Source of the DNA: Papio anubis
Lineage: Eukaryota; Chordata; Mammalia; Primates; Cercopithecidae
Assembly (NCBI RefSeq): GCF_008728515.1
Contig: NC_044986.1
Span: 50,332,855-50,396,854, forward strand
Reading direction: 5' to 3'
Length of the DNA: 64,000 nucleotides
Shown here: positions 47,130 through 59,884 of the stretch, piece after piece
Position numbering within the stretch: position 1 is the first letter of the stretch
Layout: every line of letters starts with the position of its first letter
Program-made: the position numbers and the translations under genes
The notes under the pieces: generated by a model
Seen by the model: only the letters and a program-made list of their open reading frames with translations
Told to the model about the DNA's origin: nothing
The model's database searches: none

Positions 47130-47640
47130 TTTCCCAATTTGATGTCCAGTACTGGTCTGTTGTGCTATCAGGACTGGCAAACATTTTTCTGTAAGGGACC
47201 AGATAATAACTATCTTTAGGCTTTGCCAACCATATTGTCTATGTTGCAGCTACTGTCAACTCTGCCACTATAGCACAAAAGCCCAAGTGGGCATTGCTCT
47301 GTTGCAATAAAACATTACAAAAACAGGTGGTAAGTGATATGAGGTTACTGACCACTGTGATCATAATAGTATGCTAAAAGTACAATAATAGGTATGTTGA
47401 AAAATAATAAAAAGCTTATCGAAACAGATAAACTTGGGAAATAAGATATTAAATACAGTTTTGAAAACCAATTAACTGCACCGCAAATCTTTTCAGACTT
47501 AATTATGCTAATCTGCATACTGACTCTCTAAGAAAAGGATATTATTTGCTCACTTTCAAGAAACACCCATTAACCTCTTTATGAAATAATACCTTTAGAA
47601 CACAGTTTGTGAAACACTACTTTAAGTTTTGCAGCCCTCA
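47130..47640 (+). mobile_element. old DNA-transposon-like repeat
   Basis: GACTGGCAAACATTTTTCTG, AAGGGACCAGATAATAAC, CTTTAGGCTTTGCCAACCAT and GCTCTGTTGCAATAAAACAT are words of a widely dispersed primate repeat (probably hAT-type). At 47590-47625 'CTTTAGAACACAGTTTGTGA' looks like a MER5-type end. Family name not assigned. Confidence 0.55.
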
Positions 47641-48245
47641 TTCTAAATGTGCCAGTGGTAATTCTAAATGGAAGTAATTCTAAAGGGAAATTCCATTACA
47701 TATTTGGGCTGAGGGCTGTGAAACTTAAACTACTGGTTCCCAAACACTTAGTATGTCTCAATATCTGACAACTTTACATTCTAAAAAATTACTGCAATGT
47801 TCTCAGAATGTTCTTCTGAAATGACAGAACATTGAAATATGTCATGTACTTTTATAAAAAGTCAGTAGTTTCAGTTCTCAGCAAAAAATGTATAATGATG
47901 GCATGCTAAAAAAAGAGCAATGATATTAAAACATTATAATACTTAATTTTATGCTGAAAGTATAATAAGGATAATTATTGACCAATAATTCAAACATCAT
48001 AGACACTGTAGAGGTTTCTCTTGAGTTCATTATCACTAATAGGTCCTAAGCAGTATAAATGTTATCAATATTTTCCTGAAAATAAAAAGTTGTTGGTAGT
48101 AGCAACTTACTAATACTCTATTCTCTCCTTTAAATGTGGAATCAGAACCATGAAAACCTCAAATCAATATCAAAATTACTCAATTAAATGCAGAAGATTA
48201 TTGCTCCTCTCACACAACTCTCACTGAACCTTTCCTCCCACGCTG
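47641..48245. other. intron 8 unique sequence
   Basis: Nothing recognised. Confidence 0.5.

Positions 48246-48327
<82 letters not shown>
48246..48327. repeat. (CT)n(CA)n compound microsatellite
   Basis: About 20 CT units, CCCTCCCT, then about 16 CA units. Confidence 0.96.
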
Positions 48328-49890
48328 TTTTACAATAATCAATTTGCTTGGTATGCAATACCTGTATTGCTCCCTAAATGGAATAAAAAATCTGAAGTTG
48401 TTTGAAATATGTATGTCTGAATACAGGAGTTAAGAGTTGACAAGCTCTTTCTAGTCATTTCTCTGAGGAATCTGATTGCATCAGCCAAAGTCAGCTTATG
48501 GTTAAGCTGTATCACTCCTGGTTCATATAATTAAATCTGCAGTAATTTTTCCAAAACTGAGGCTCTATTAGGATCCTGTGAAAGCATTTCAAATCTGAGG
48601 ATTTTCTGCAGTTCCATTCTGCATCTCATAGTCAGAAAAATATACCAATGTTTCCTAAACAATTTTTGCTATTATAAAATAAGTAATTTCTTATCTAGAA
48701 ATCAAAATAAAATTGAATCTTAGCTTTTCTTTTGGAATGCTAAATGTAAGCAAATAATAATATTTGAGGATATGTTGGCTGATCACCTTCACCTATTTAT
48801 TTCCATAGATTTGCTAAGTTACCTACACATAAGCAGTTTTAGCTTTGTTAATTAGTAATGTAGTATAAAACATTCTTTCTATAATATATAGAGTTGTTGA
48901 AATAAGCAACAGAATTTATTTACAATGAATTGTTGTCTAAGCAACATAAAAAAAATAATAACACATCAAACAAAACCAAGAGGAAGAGAGAAATGAAAAT
49001 TAAATTCCTCATCTTACACATTTGCTTGTTAATTAAATATTATATATAAATATATAGTAAGAACTGAAAAAATAAAAAGAAACAAGTATATTATTTAGAA
49101 TTATATTGATAATCAGAAGGTGAAAAACTGTGAGTATCTCAGAATACTGAGCATGGAAGTGAGGGTAGATGGGATAGAAAATATTTTACATAAAGTCATT
49201 TGGTACTGTGTGACTATGTCATTACCATATCCTGTACTATTTGTTTTAACATTAATAATAAATAAATTATAGTATTGAGAATAAAAGAAAACAAACTCTC
49301 TTGATAAAGGCTTTCATAGGTTTCTGGAAATTTAAAAGAAACAGTGTGGTTTAAATAACTTATCAGAATTGACATTTTATCTTGTCCTATAGAGACTAGC
49401 AACTTATTTTAATATATTTATTTTTCCTTCTGCTACCATAAATGAGATTGTCAGATAATCTAGGATTAAAGGTGAAAATAATGATTTCTTAAATATTATA
49501 TGTATGATTACCTCTCAAGTAAATTGTGCTCCATGAAGCTTGACATTTTAAAATATTATTAATACATGACATTAAAGAATACTAAAAATTAGGATTTTTA
49601 GGATGATCTTGTTAAATATTTAACATATTTTATAAAGATATGTAGCATTGAAATCAGAGGTAGACAATTAATATGCATTCAGTAGAAGAAACAACATAAA
49701 TAACATGCATTACGTTTGAACTTCTGTCTGCCACCACAATCTCCACAGTAGATAGAACCAGGCCTGGGAAGGGTATTCATATAAGCAAGAACAACCCAGA
49801 TGGAAATGGTTCCTTAGAATAAGTGAGAATTTTACAGAGAGAACAGAGGTCAAACAATAATACTATGTATGTATTCAGTTCAAGTTGTTG
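48328..49890. other. intron 8, 1.6 kb unique AT-rich
   Basis: No gene or named repeat recognised. Confidence 0.5.
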
Positions 49891-50194
49891 TTTTCTTTTT
49901 TTTTTTTTTTTTTTGAGACAGAGTCTCACTCTGTTGCCCAGGCTTGAGTGCAGTGACCTGATTTCGGCTCACTGCCAGCTCCACCGCCTGGGTTCACGTC
50001 ATTCTCCTGCCTCAGCCTCCTGAGTAGCTGGGACTATAGGCGCCCGCCACCATGCCCGGCTAATTTTTATATTTTTAGTAGAGACGGGGTTTCACCGTTT
50101 TGGCCAGGATGGTCTGAATCTCTCGACCTCGTGATTCACCCACCTCGGCCTCCCAAAGTGCTGGGATTACAGGCGTTAGCCACTGCTTCTGGCC
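49891..50194 (-). mobile_element. AluY-like
   Basis: Antisense full-length Alu with a T run of about 19, GAGACAGAGTCTCACTCTGT, CGACCTCGTGATTCACCC, and 5' end TTCTGGCC. Confidence 0.94.
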
Positions 50195-51366
50195 AATTCT
50201 TTTTCATTGAACACACCTTTATCTCTATGAAGAGAACAGAATTATTCTTGTCCATGAATTCAAGTAATGTAATCATTTACAGGTTTTAGCAGATAGCAGA
50301 TACTTAATATATTTTTGCCAACTTAGTCTACTGAGCTATCTAAAGAGATCACTACTCTCTAGTTAACTTTGTGATATCCACTACCCAGAAAATAGTCCAT
50401 CTGTGGCTACTGCCAGATCTTCCACAGTTCTGAAAAGGCGATTGATTCAGTGACTTGTTTCTTCTGAAGAACAGAGTCTCTTCACGTAGGTAGTAATTGC
50501 TGTTGCTTATTCTCTGTTGCCCTTATTTATCTTAGCTTTTGACTTTACTGCCTAGATTATAGAGGAAGTACGGTATGTGTTGAAGAAATTAGAAGTCCAC
50601 CCATAGCTCACATATGCTTGAGTATCCTTTATGGAAAGTATCAAAATGTTCCTCTATTTTATTATAATTGCTACATTTATCTTTTTACCAAAAGCTTTAT
50701 TGGTCTGTGAGCAGAAAATATTTTATTTGTATTTATAACCCTCAGCCTAGTGCCTCATAGATTTCAACAAATTTTTGTTATCAAGTCAAGAAACACAAAA
50801 TGAGCCCCCCGAACCCTGGAAGGCTGTTTTATACTCTGCCTCTGAAGCAAAGCTTCCTTCTTTGCTGTCTCGTTTGTCTTCAAGAAGAGGTCATGTCTCC
50901 TGCATTCTGTTCCCGTTGATAAGCATATGTTAGAAGCACACAGGATAGCAGATTTGCATTTCATTGCTGTTTGAACTGTCAGAGCTACCTTCCCTGTCTT
51001 AGTCATGGGAACACATACCTAAAGTGAATTAGGTCCATATAAAAAGATTCATATTGTGAAGTTAATCACAGAAACGATTAAACAATAACAAAAAAAAGTC
51101 TTCTGTAAAAATACTGTGTAATTATATGGTTATAAACGTAAAGATTATTGTATTATGAATACATGCTTCCTTTCATTAGCTTTTCTGGAGACACACCTTC
51201 TCTTTTGAACAACGTGAAGGTAATGTTTTCAAGCACAACTGTTGTATTATTCTGAGAGGATAACAGTAGGCAATTAGCATTTGATGCGAGTGAGGGTTAA
51301 TTATTCCTCATACAACCTCACTACCAGATTGAAAATGAACTTTTGGTTTGAATTCTGTTTTGTATA
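50195..51366. other. intron 8 unique sequence
   Basis: No gene; open frame 50764-51006 (-) lacks coding signals. Confidence 0.5.
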
Positions 51367-51416
51367 TGTGTGTGTGTGTATGTGTGTATATATATATATA
51401 TAATATATATATAATC
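51367..51416. repeat. (TG)n(TA)n microsatellite
   Basis: TGTGTGTGTG and GTGTGTATATATATATAT followed by two more TA blocks. Confidence 0.92.
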
Positions 51417-51486
51417 ATTAATTAAAACATAATAGCAAACAATCACAAAAGATTAAGAAGCTTTGTTGTGGATTTAAGAAAATCTC

Positions 51487-51741
51487 GGTCGGGAGTGGTA
51501 GCTCACGCCTGTAATCCCAGTACTTTGGGAGGCTAAGGCAGTTGGATCACGGGGTCAGGAGATCGAGACCATCCTGGCTAACATGGTGAAACCCCATCTC
51601 TACTAAATATACAAAAAATTAGCCAGGTGTGGTGGCTGGCCTGTGGTGGCAGGAGAATGGTGAGAACCCGGGAAGCGGAACTTGCAGTGAGCCGAGATCG
51701 CCACTGCACTTCAGCCTGGGCGACATAGTGAGAATCTGTCT

Positions 51742-51774
<33 letters not shown>

Positions 51775-51781
51775 AAAAGAA
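51487..51781 (+). mobile_element. AluY-like with internal deletion and long A-rich tail
   Basis: Sense Alu with target duplication AAGAAAATCTC at 51476-51486 and 51782-51792. The right arm lacks the CTGTAGTCCCAGCTACTC segment (GGTGGCTGGCCTGTGGTGGC instead). Tail of about 17 A then AAAAG repeats. Confidence 0.94.
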
Positions 51782-51792
51782 AAGAAAATCTC

Positions 51793-53530
51793 AGCTTTCT
51801 GGTCTTTTAGGTGTTCAAGCCATTATCTTGCATTCTTGCATAAAAGGTACATTCAAGAGAAACACTCAGATTTCAGACATTGGATATATTCACTGTTTAG
51901 CTTATATCAGGTAAACAGAAGGCATGACCCACAGAATGATAAGATTTAACCTATTATATCATCCCTAATGTTAAATGGATACATAATGAATATGATTTTC
52001 ACTGTTTCATTAATGGGTAGGATGTCTTGAAAATAATTTGAAAACAGTTCTTACTTTTAAAATACTTCGCACGTCATCAATGAGAAATACTATCTATCAT
52101 TTACACAAGTTGATAGATCAGTAAATTTTTTTAAAAAGACGTTTTGCAGACAGATTATTAAAGCTTCTAGCCTTGGTTGAGATACAGGTAATAGAAGCAT
52201 TGTTAAAATGCTAAATATTCTCAACTTGACATTTGAATGACATCTTCATCTGAGTAACGTATACATAGTACACTGAATGTGCCCAAGTATTTCAAATTAA
52301 CTGAAGACATTATAATTATCTTCAAGAAACAATATATTCTGATATATCCCTGGAAATGTAATCTGAGTTCATAGAAGTACATAGTTTGCTGTTATAAAAG
52401 TCAATTTTGGATGTATTATATAATATTAGACTTACCATTGCTTAGATCTTTACACTGTATTTTAATCAAGTAATAACCTCATAGTATTTAAAGAAAGGAT
52501 AGTCATGATAAAATAGTAAAAATATGCTGCAAGTATTCCAAGACCAATACTTAAGTGATTTGAAATCTTAGTAACTATATAATTTAATACCTAAGTTATT
52601 GAATTTATTACTTAGTCCTTAATTACTTTCATAATTTTATGTGCTCTTTACATTTCAATAGGTACTTTTCCAATCTCCATTAAAGTCATTAATATTCAAT
52701 TTTTACACTCCATTTAACAAAGGATTTCTACTGCATGTAAGAAAAGTCAGTGAACATTATTATTCTCATTTCATGTTACATTGCAAATGCACTATTTTCC
52801 TCAAAGCTCTTGATCATTTTCAGCCAGATTCTTGCTTTTCTTCCATGTGTTACTAACACAGAGAATTAGAACAAATCAAAACTTTCCTCAAACACTTTCA
52901 TATAGACATAAATACAATTATATATTCCCTTTAGAGGCCCAATGCCCATTTCTGTTTTCACTTCGCTTAGTTTTGCTTTTTACAAAAGTCAGAAATATCC
53001 AATTGTTTGAGAAAGTATCAGACATATTGAAATGTTTTTCCTGGTGAGATTATTGTAAAAAAGAGTAACTAACTGGGGTGAGTAGTATGGGCCAAGTCAA
53101 TTACTTTGAACTTTTTGTATTGTTATGGAAGAAACACAAGTTGAACATTCACAAACATCTTTGAAACTGATATATTACATATATCAAAGTTCCTCAAATG
53201 GTTTTTGATAATTATTATCCTTAGAACAAAAGGGCGAAGAGCACATTTGAGATACGTATATAACTATGATTTGTGAAAATCATAACACCTCATGCCTGAT
53301 CATTGGAATTTCATATCACATATTAAAACAAAAACTCACTGAGCTAACAGAAGATACAACCTTGTTTTATTATTTCCATGAGCAAATTTTATGACCCTTC
53401 CAATATCATGCTCTTTATTCTACCACGTATGTGTAAATTTACCTTGTTTAATGTGACTGAATTTGTTTCCAAAATGTGCATTTCAGTATCCTTTCAATTG
53501 CATATTTGGATGCTTTTACTGATACTTCCC
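51793..53530. other. intron 8, 1.7 kb unique AT-rich
   Basis: No gene or named repeat recognised. Confidence 0.5.
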
Positions 53531-53538
53531 TTATTTTC

Positions 53539-53577
<39 letters not shown>

Positions 53578-54094
53578 TTATTATACTTTAAGTTGTAGGG
53601 TACATGTGCATAACGTGCAGGTTTGTTACATATGTATACTTGTGCCATGTTGCTGTGCTGCACCCATCAATTCATCAGCACCCATCAACTCGTCATTTAC
53701 ATCAGTTATAACTCCCAATGCAATCCTTCCCCCCGCCCCATGATAGGCCCTGGTGTGTGATGTTCCCCTTCCCGAGTCCAAGTGATCTCATTGTTCAGTT
53801 CCCACCTATGAGTGAGAACATGCGGTGTTTGGTTTTCTGTTCTTGTGATAGTTTGCTAAGAATGATGGTTTGCTGCTATAAAGACACATGCACACGTATG
53901 TTTATTGCGGCACTATTCACAATAGCAAAGACTTGGAATCAACCCAAATGTCCATCAGTGACAGACTGGATTAAGAAAATGTGGCACATATACACCATGG
54001 AATACTATGCAGCCATAAAAAAGGATGAGTTTGTGTCCTTTGTAGGGACATGGATGCAGCTGGAAACCATCATTCTTAGCAAACTATCACAAGA
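53531..54094 (-). mobile_element. 5'-inverted (twin-primed) L1PA-like 3' end
   Basis: 53531-53871 is antisense L1 3' UTR beginning in an (ATTT)n tail. At 53871/53872 the orientation flips, and 53872-54094 is sense L1 from the ORF2 3' end (GCTGCTATAAAGACACATGC to CTTAGCAAACTATCACAAG). The last 30-31 bp of each part are the same L1 segment in opposite orientation (53841-53871 and 54064-54094). The open frame 53718-54170 (+) crosses this junction and has no meaning as a gene. Confidence 0.93.
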
Positions 54095-54849
54095 TCATTT
54101 TGTATTTCTACTGAGTATATGTGTAATAAACGTGAATGTTCAAATCAATTGGAGAAAATGGATTTTTTAATAAAGAATGATTAAATTTTGGTTATCAATG
54201 CATACTGAAAAAAATTATGATATTGACTTTACCAAATAAAGCTTTGGAAGATTGCCAAATAAGTCTTTACCAGATACATCTTTGGTCAATTGCTTATGCC
54301 AAATATATCTTTGTAGAACTAAAGTGAATGTATGAGAAAAACACATGTATTAGAAGTCAACATAGGTGAAAATAAGAAAGGTAAATGATTACTTAAAAAT
54401 ATTGCAAATGCTTGCTTACAATGATTTAAAACAAGCCCATTAATAGGAACTGTTGAAGGCATAAATAACTTTAAAAGGTAAAGATGAATCAGATGGTCAG
54501 TTTTACTTAGAAAATATTTGCGATAGGTTGTCCTAATTAATTAACCAACAAACACTTATTGAAATAAAGTGAGTAGATGGCAAGTAGACATTTATTGATA
54601 TTTGACTTGTATCTGGTTCTGTAGGTTTAATTTTCACAATGCTACTGTTATAGAACCTATCAAAAGCTTCAAGTAATAGGGAATATGGTTTGAATCAGAA
54701 TCTGTCTTTGAATACTGTGTTTTTGGGATCTATTTGACTTTCCACCATTATATGGGTAAGGCTGTTTCCTCACGTTACCTACCTGTCTTGTTTGATTGTA
54801 TCTCCCACTATTGTGTTTCTCATTCCTTAGTATCTCTGGTTTATTTTTC
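54095..54849. other. intron 8 unique sequence
   Basis: AT-rich; nothing recognised. Confidence 0.5.
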
Positions 54850-55135
54850 TTATTAAAATATGCCAAAACTTTCCTTTTGCAGGTTTTTCATGTTACTTCT
54901 TTAACCTTCCATTTATATCTTACATTTCAACTCAAATTCTCCTTCCTTAGAGAAGCTTCATTGACAACACTAGTTACCAAAGAATGCTGTTTTCTTAATT
55001 GTATGCATCAGTGCCTGAAATCTATTGCTGAAATTTTTATTTTCTATCTTTTTACACTAAAATGTAAGCTCCCCGAAGCGATAAAATGACAATGCCTATA
55101 TCCCTAGTACATAAAACACTGTCCTGCACTAAAGG
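54850..55135 (+). mobile_element. L2 (LINE2) 3' remnant
   Basis: 'CAACTCAAATTCTCCTTCCT', 'GAAGCTTCATTGACAACAC', 'CACTAAAATGTAAGCTCCCC', 'CCTAGTACATAAAACACTG' follow the L2 3' end in sense. Confidence 0.75.
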
Positions 55136-55152
55136 TCTTTCTCATTCACTTT

Positions 55153-55213
55153 CTCATTCTCTCTCTCTCTCTCGATAGATTAGATAGATCGATCGATACT
55201 GAGATAGAGATAT
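55153..55213. repeat. (CT)n and GATA/GATC-type simple repeat
   Basis: CTCTCTCTCTCTC then AGATAGATCGATCGATAC. Confidence 0.85.
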
Positions 55214-58200
55214 ATTGTGTATGTATCTATAACTGATGGATTGATTTTTTAGATAATATTTCTTGTCAAGAAGTTGAAAATATAATTGTAAGGAAAGTTT
55301 AATTAATATATGATACAACTAACAATTAAAACAATGTATAGTATGTGGAACTCACTTCCTACTGAATTACTCAGAGGACAGAGTAACTCAGAGGACAGCG
55401 TTATGAGGGAATCTGAGGAATACAGATATCACTTCACATTTCTTCAGAGTTTTGCAGTTTAACATATATTTTATTTCATTTGTGCCTCATAGGAGCAGTG
55501 TGAAATAAAGAGAATTGTCCTTTTTTTTTTTTTCTTTTTTTCTGTCAAAGAAGTCTACTGACATCTCAATCCACAAATCCAGTGGTAAGACAAGGCTCCC
55601 TAAAGAAGGTAAACTTGCTAAAAATACTACCCTTTTTTATTTTTTTAGAAATTTAAAATTGCTGCTCTTCATTGAGAAAAATTGAGCAAATGATAAGATT
55701 TTTTAAATATGCTACTGTGAGTACATGTACGATGTTTGATGAAGTTAGCTTGCTGAAAGCATCATAGATCAAATCCCTAAAACAAGAAACATTTTGCGGC
55801 CTTACATGTGTAGGATTGAAGGATGTATGCATACTCTTTCAGTATACTCTAGAAATCGGTGAGCTACAGTGTGATGTCATACAGATATATTTGGCCACTG
55901 ACCAAAAATAAAAGTGTGTTATAGAAGAATTCATCTTTTAACAATATACTTGCCAAACTGACTTCACATTGGAATAAGCCCATATTTTTATATTTCATAT
56001 ATGCAGGCAATCAATAAAAAAATTCCTAAAGAATAAAGTCTTGTTCATGGTCCTCTACATGGGGCGTGGCCCAGTACACATTAAGTTGACCCACTGTATG
56101 ATGTCCAGTCAGTATTATAAGGGCTTAAAGATTAAAAAAAAAAATCAGATATTTAATATGTAAAAGATAGTTAATTGGTATATTCACAGTCTCTCAGTTA
56201 TTCTTATTCTTTTTTGGGATCATCCTCTGTGCTTGATTTTTATCCAATATTTCAGAGCCATTTCTCCTAGTGATGAAAAACTGGAGACGAGGTTGCTTAG
56301 ATACAGTAAATCCTGTATAGCCAGAGGGAAGCTGAAGGTCAAAGAGTGAATTAGATTGATGTCTTGTTCTTGTTTGAAAACAGAATTTATTTGTTTTGCT
56401 GACAGAGTAGGAAAATATAAACAGTCAAGAAAGGGAAGACACATTATTTTGCTATAAAATGAATTCAAGAGGAAATAACAGATATAAGGAAAAGCACAAT
56501 GAATATCATTATAGGAATAATCCATTAGAATGGAGAGACAATGAACTTTAAACATTTGCTAATTCTTCTACTAAAATGGATCAAGTGATTGCTTCAACTG
56601 GGGAAAATTCCTAAACTAACCTAAATATAAATGAGTACTAGAGGACAGGGAGAATCCCATAATGATACTGATTTAGAGGCAGAGCCAGAAGTACAATAAA
56701 GCTAAGACCTGAGCGCTCTACATAAAACAACCCTTGTGTAACAGTGAACAACCCAAGTATGCCTTTAAATTTATTTTTGTAACAATAGTTTCTGTCCTTA
56801 TTTTCTAATAAAAATAAAATCATTTGATAAAAGACATACAATAATATCCAACATGAATAAAGTCCCAAGACTCAAAGGGAAACTATTTTTTCAATAACTG
56901 TATTCATCATATTTCTCCAAAAATCTTATTTAGCAAATAATATTGAGAAAAAAACAATTTTTGTGATATAACTCACAAGGCAGATGTCTGTTATAAAACA
57001 TAAAGTGTCTTTTTGTTTTTCATTTTGCATTTACTTCTTATTTCATCCTGATAAAAATGAATGTGTACCGTTTCAATATGAGCAAATACTTTTTTTTCCA
57101 TATATCCTTTAAAACTCTCTTATTCACTTTCAATCTTACAAAATATATTTGTTTACAATGTATTTATAGAAAGTCTTCTTGAGAAATTATGAAACTTCTG
57201 AATTTGAGGAGATAGTGACCTAAATTACTTTAAAGGTAATCTTGATCATAATTGAATTCTACAGAAGGGCTCAAAGTTTCACTTTTGTAAAGTAATAAAT
57301 TGCATGGCATTTAACATGCCTACTCTAAATAAGCCACAGCCTCGAAAGGAAAATTTCTTTCGACATTGGTCCTCTTGCCAATGTACTGATTTCTATTATT
57401 AGCCAACGTCTTCTACTGGCCTCTGTCAGGGGTCACCTTAGGTCTAGCTGGAGCTGTATCCTCAGGGCCCTGAATGGATTCAGAATCAGCATGCAACATG
57501 CTTGTGGTAGCAGCATAAAACAGTCTACATGAGAGAATGATCCATGAGAGCCAAATCAGTGTAAGGATAAATGAATGTAGATAGGATCACCAATCCCAAA
57601 TATGTTACAAGAAGAGAATGAACAAAGTGACATGGAGACTAAGAGAAGATAGGAGAAGAAGTAGAAAGCAAACATAGGGTGAGTATTATGGAATAGTCCT
57701 CCAGTAAAGTTCAGTAACTTTAAAATTATAATTACTATGGCTCTATCTGTTAATGTAGTGGGCTATTTAAATAAGCCAAAGTAGCATAAAGTAGGGCATT
57801 ACTATGGATTAGTTATCTGTGTGTTTCTGGAAACCTAGATAAATTTGTAGGACATAAACTCAACTGTGTCCTAGAAACTCATTTTCTACGTTCCAGTCTT
57901 TTAAATTCTACCAGGTTCTAGAAATCCATAGTCTAAGAGGCAATAAACCTAATTATGAATATAAGAAGACTTAGCCCCTTCCAGGAAAAAGATAAAAAAA
58001 AAAAAAAAAAGCTATTGAAGATTATTTCCTTATAAAATGTAAACATGACCTTAATCTAGACTAAAATACAATTTTTCCTAAGAATTTTAGGGATTAAGGT
58101 AGATTTTCTGTGGTAGTAACAGGATCCCAGCTGCTAAATTTATGCCACTAGAAGCAAGGAAGATCACAGGAAAGATATAACCTATCAACTTTGATTCATT

Positions 58201-58429
58201 GTGAGAAAACAGTACTCATGTAATGACGGTAATGGTATTTATCATATGTAAAATAAAACCATAATAAGCTTTTAAAATAGTTTTAAGATAAAAAAGAGTA
58301 TTTTACAAACAATGAATTTGATCTCTTAAAATTTGTTATAGTTTTGTCACTAGTTTTATTAGAAGATTTTACATGTGTTCTTTCTGGAAGAAACAGTATT
58401 TAAAAAGTCCATTAACTTTTTCTAAATGT
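55214..58429. other. intron 8, 3.2 kb with no recognised gene or element
   Basis: AT-rich unique sequence. Minor features: a 17-bp tandem duplication at 55367-55400, T-rich run near 55519-55541, A run at 57993-58010. 57320-57520 is a GC-richer patch that I cannot assign. Confidence 0.5.
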
Positions 58430-58500
58430 TTAATTTTTTCTTTTTCTTTTTCTTTCTTTTTTTTTTTTTTTTTTTGAGAAACAATCTGTCTCTATCGCCC
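58430..58500 (-). mobile_element. severely truncated Alu 3' end
   Basis: Long T/C-rich tail then only GAGAAACAATCTGTCTCTAT-CGCCC of the antisense Alu before unrelated sequence. Confidence 0.65.
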
Positions 58501-58752
58501 TCAATTTTTATTTAACATGAGTTACTAAATTAGGATCACTGCATTCTTATTAATTATACTAGTTTAGAAAAATATATAGAAACTTTTTAATGTTCAGATA
58601 TGCCAACATATCACTGCCAAGATTTGTCTCTTTTTAGTCAATATTTAAAGTAATTATTTCCAGTTTTTCATTTTAATGAATGTATACAGTCTTTAAAAAC
58701 ATTCGTAATGGTTTCAGTGGAAGCCATGTTTGTGTTGATTTTTATGCTTTTA

Positions 58753-59056
58753 TTTTTCTTTCATTTTTTTATTTTGAGACAAAGTCTTACTCTGTTGCCC
58801 AGGCTAGAGTGCAGTGGCGTGGTCTCAGCTCACTGCAACCTCCACCTCCCCAGTTCAAGCATTTCCCTCCCTGAGCCTCCCAAGTAGCTGGGACTACAGG
58901 CATGCACCACCACTTCTGGCTAATTTTTGTATTTTTAGTAGAGACAGGGTTTCGGCATTTTGGCCAGGATGTTCTTGAACACCTGACCTCAGGTGATATG
59001 CCCACCTTGGCCTCTCAAAGTGCGGGGATTACAAGTGTGAGCCACCATGCCCGGCC
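58753..59056 (-). mobile_element. Alu (AluSx-like)
   Basis: Antisense full-length Alu. 17-bp target duplication with one mismatch at 58736-58752 and 59057-59073 (TGATTTTTATGCTTTTA / TGATATTTATGCTTTTA). Confidence 0.95.
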
Positions 59057-59073
59057 TGATATTTATGCTTTTA

Positions 59074-59884
59074 AATGACTTTTGGTTTCATTCTTTACAA
59101 TAATGACTGTGGTTGGTTTGATAATTAACCTTCATAATGTTCAAACAGTATGTATTTCTGCACATCTTTTCTATTTAAATACTGACAAGTATTGTGGTCT
59201 TAGTCTCTTAGAGACAAAAGAATTATAAGATATTTGGGAACTGGATAAAAGACATAAAAATGAAGTTTTAGAAGGAAATGTAGATAACTGTATGAAAATG
59301 TAAAATCAGTGAGACCTTATTATTGTAGGATAATAAATAGCTATTAAAATATGGAGATTTAATACTACATGAAAATTTAAACATTTTTATAAAAAAGCTA
59401 TTATTAATATGATCAGTGAATAAATGACAGATTTTGGAAAAATAACATCTATCAGAATGATGTCTAATACCTAACAATAATAATACTTCAAATAGATAAG
59501 AAAAAGCATATTGCTAATTGAAAAAGACAGACAAAGTTACTAATAGGTAAATTACAGATGAGAAATACAAAGGAGCTTTAAGCATTTGGAAAAAAAAAAT
59601 GTTCAGGTTCATTAGATTTTTTGCGTGTAGTGGATGCAAGTATTAAAAATAATGTTTTAGATTTGTACCGGATTACCTGTAGGGATTTCCTACAAGTGGT
59701 TTTTAAAGTAAAGCAAGATACATTAAAACGTGTATACAAGTATTCTATTCTTAATGAGCACATATATGCATATTATATCTATTTTGTATAATATAAATAT
59801 TAAGACTTGAAGGTCAGAGTACATATCAGTGTTGGAGGAAGAGAATAAGGAGGAAGCACAGAAAGTAAAAAGGAAAAATAGGCA
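59074..59884. other. intron 8 unique AT-rich sequence
   Basis: No gene or named repeat recognised. Confidence 0.5.

Noticed and set aside
53718..54170. 150-codon plus-strand open frame
   Set aside because: It crosses the inversion junction of a 5'-inverted L1; the second half is the end of L1 ORF2 and the first half is antisense 3' UTR.
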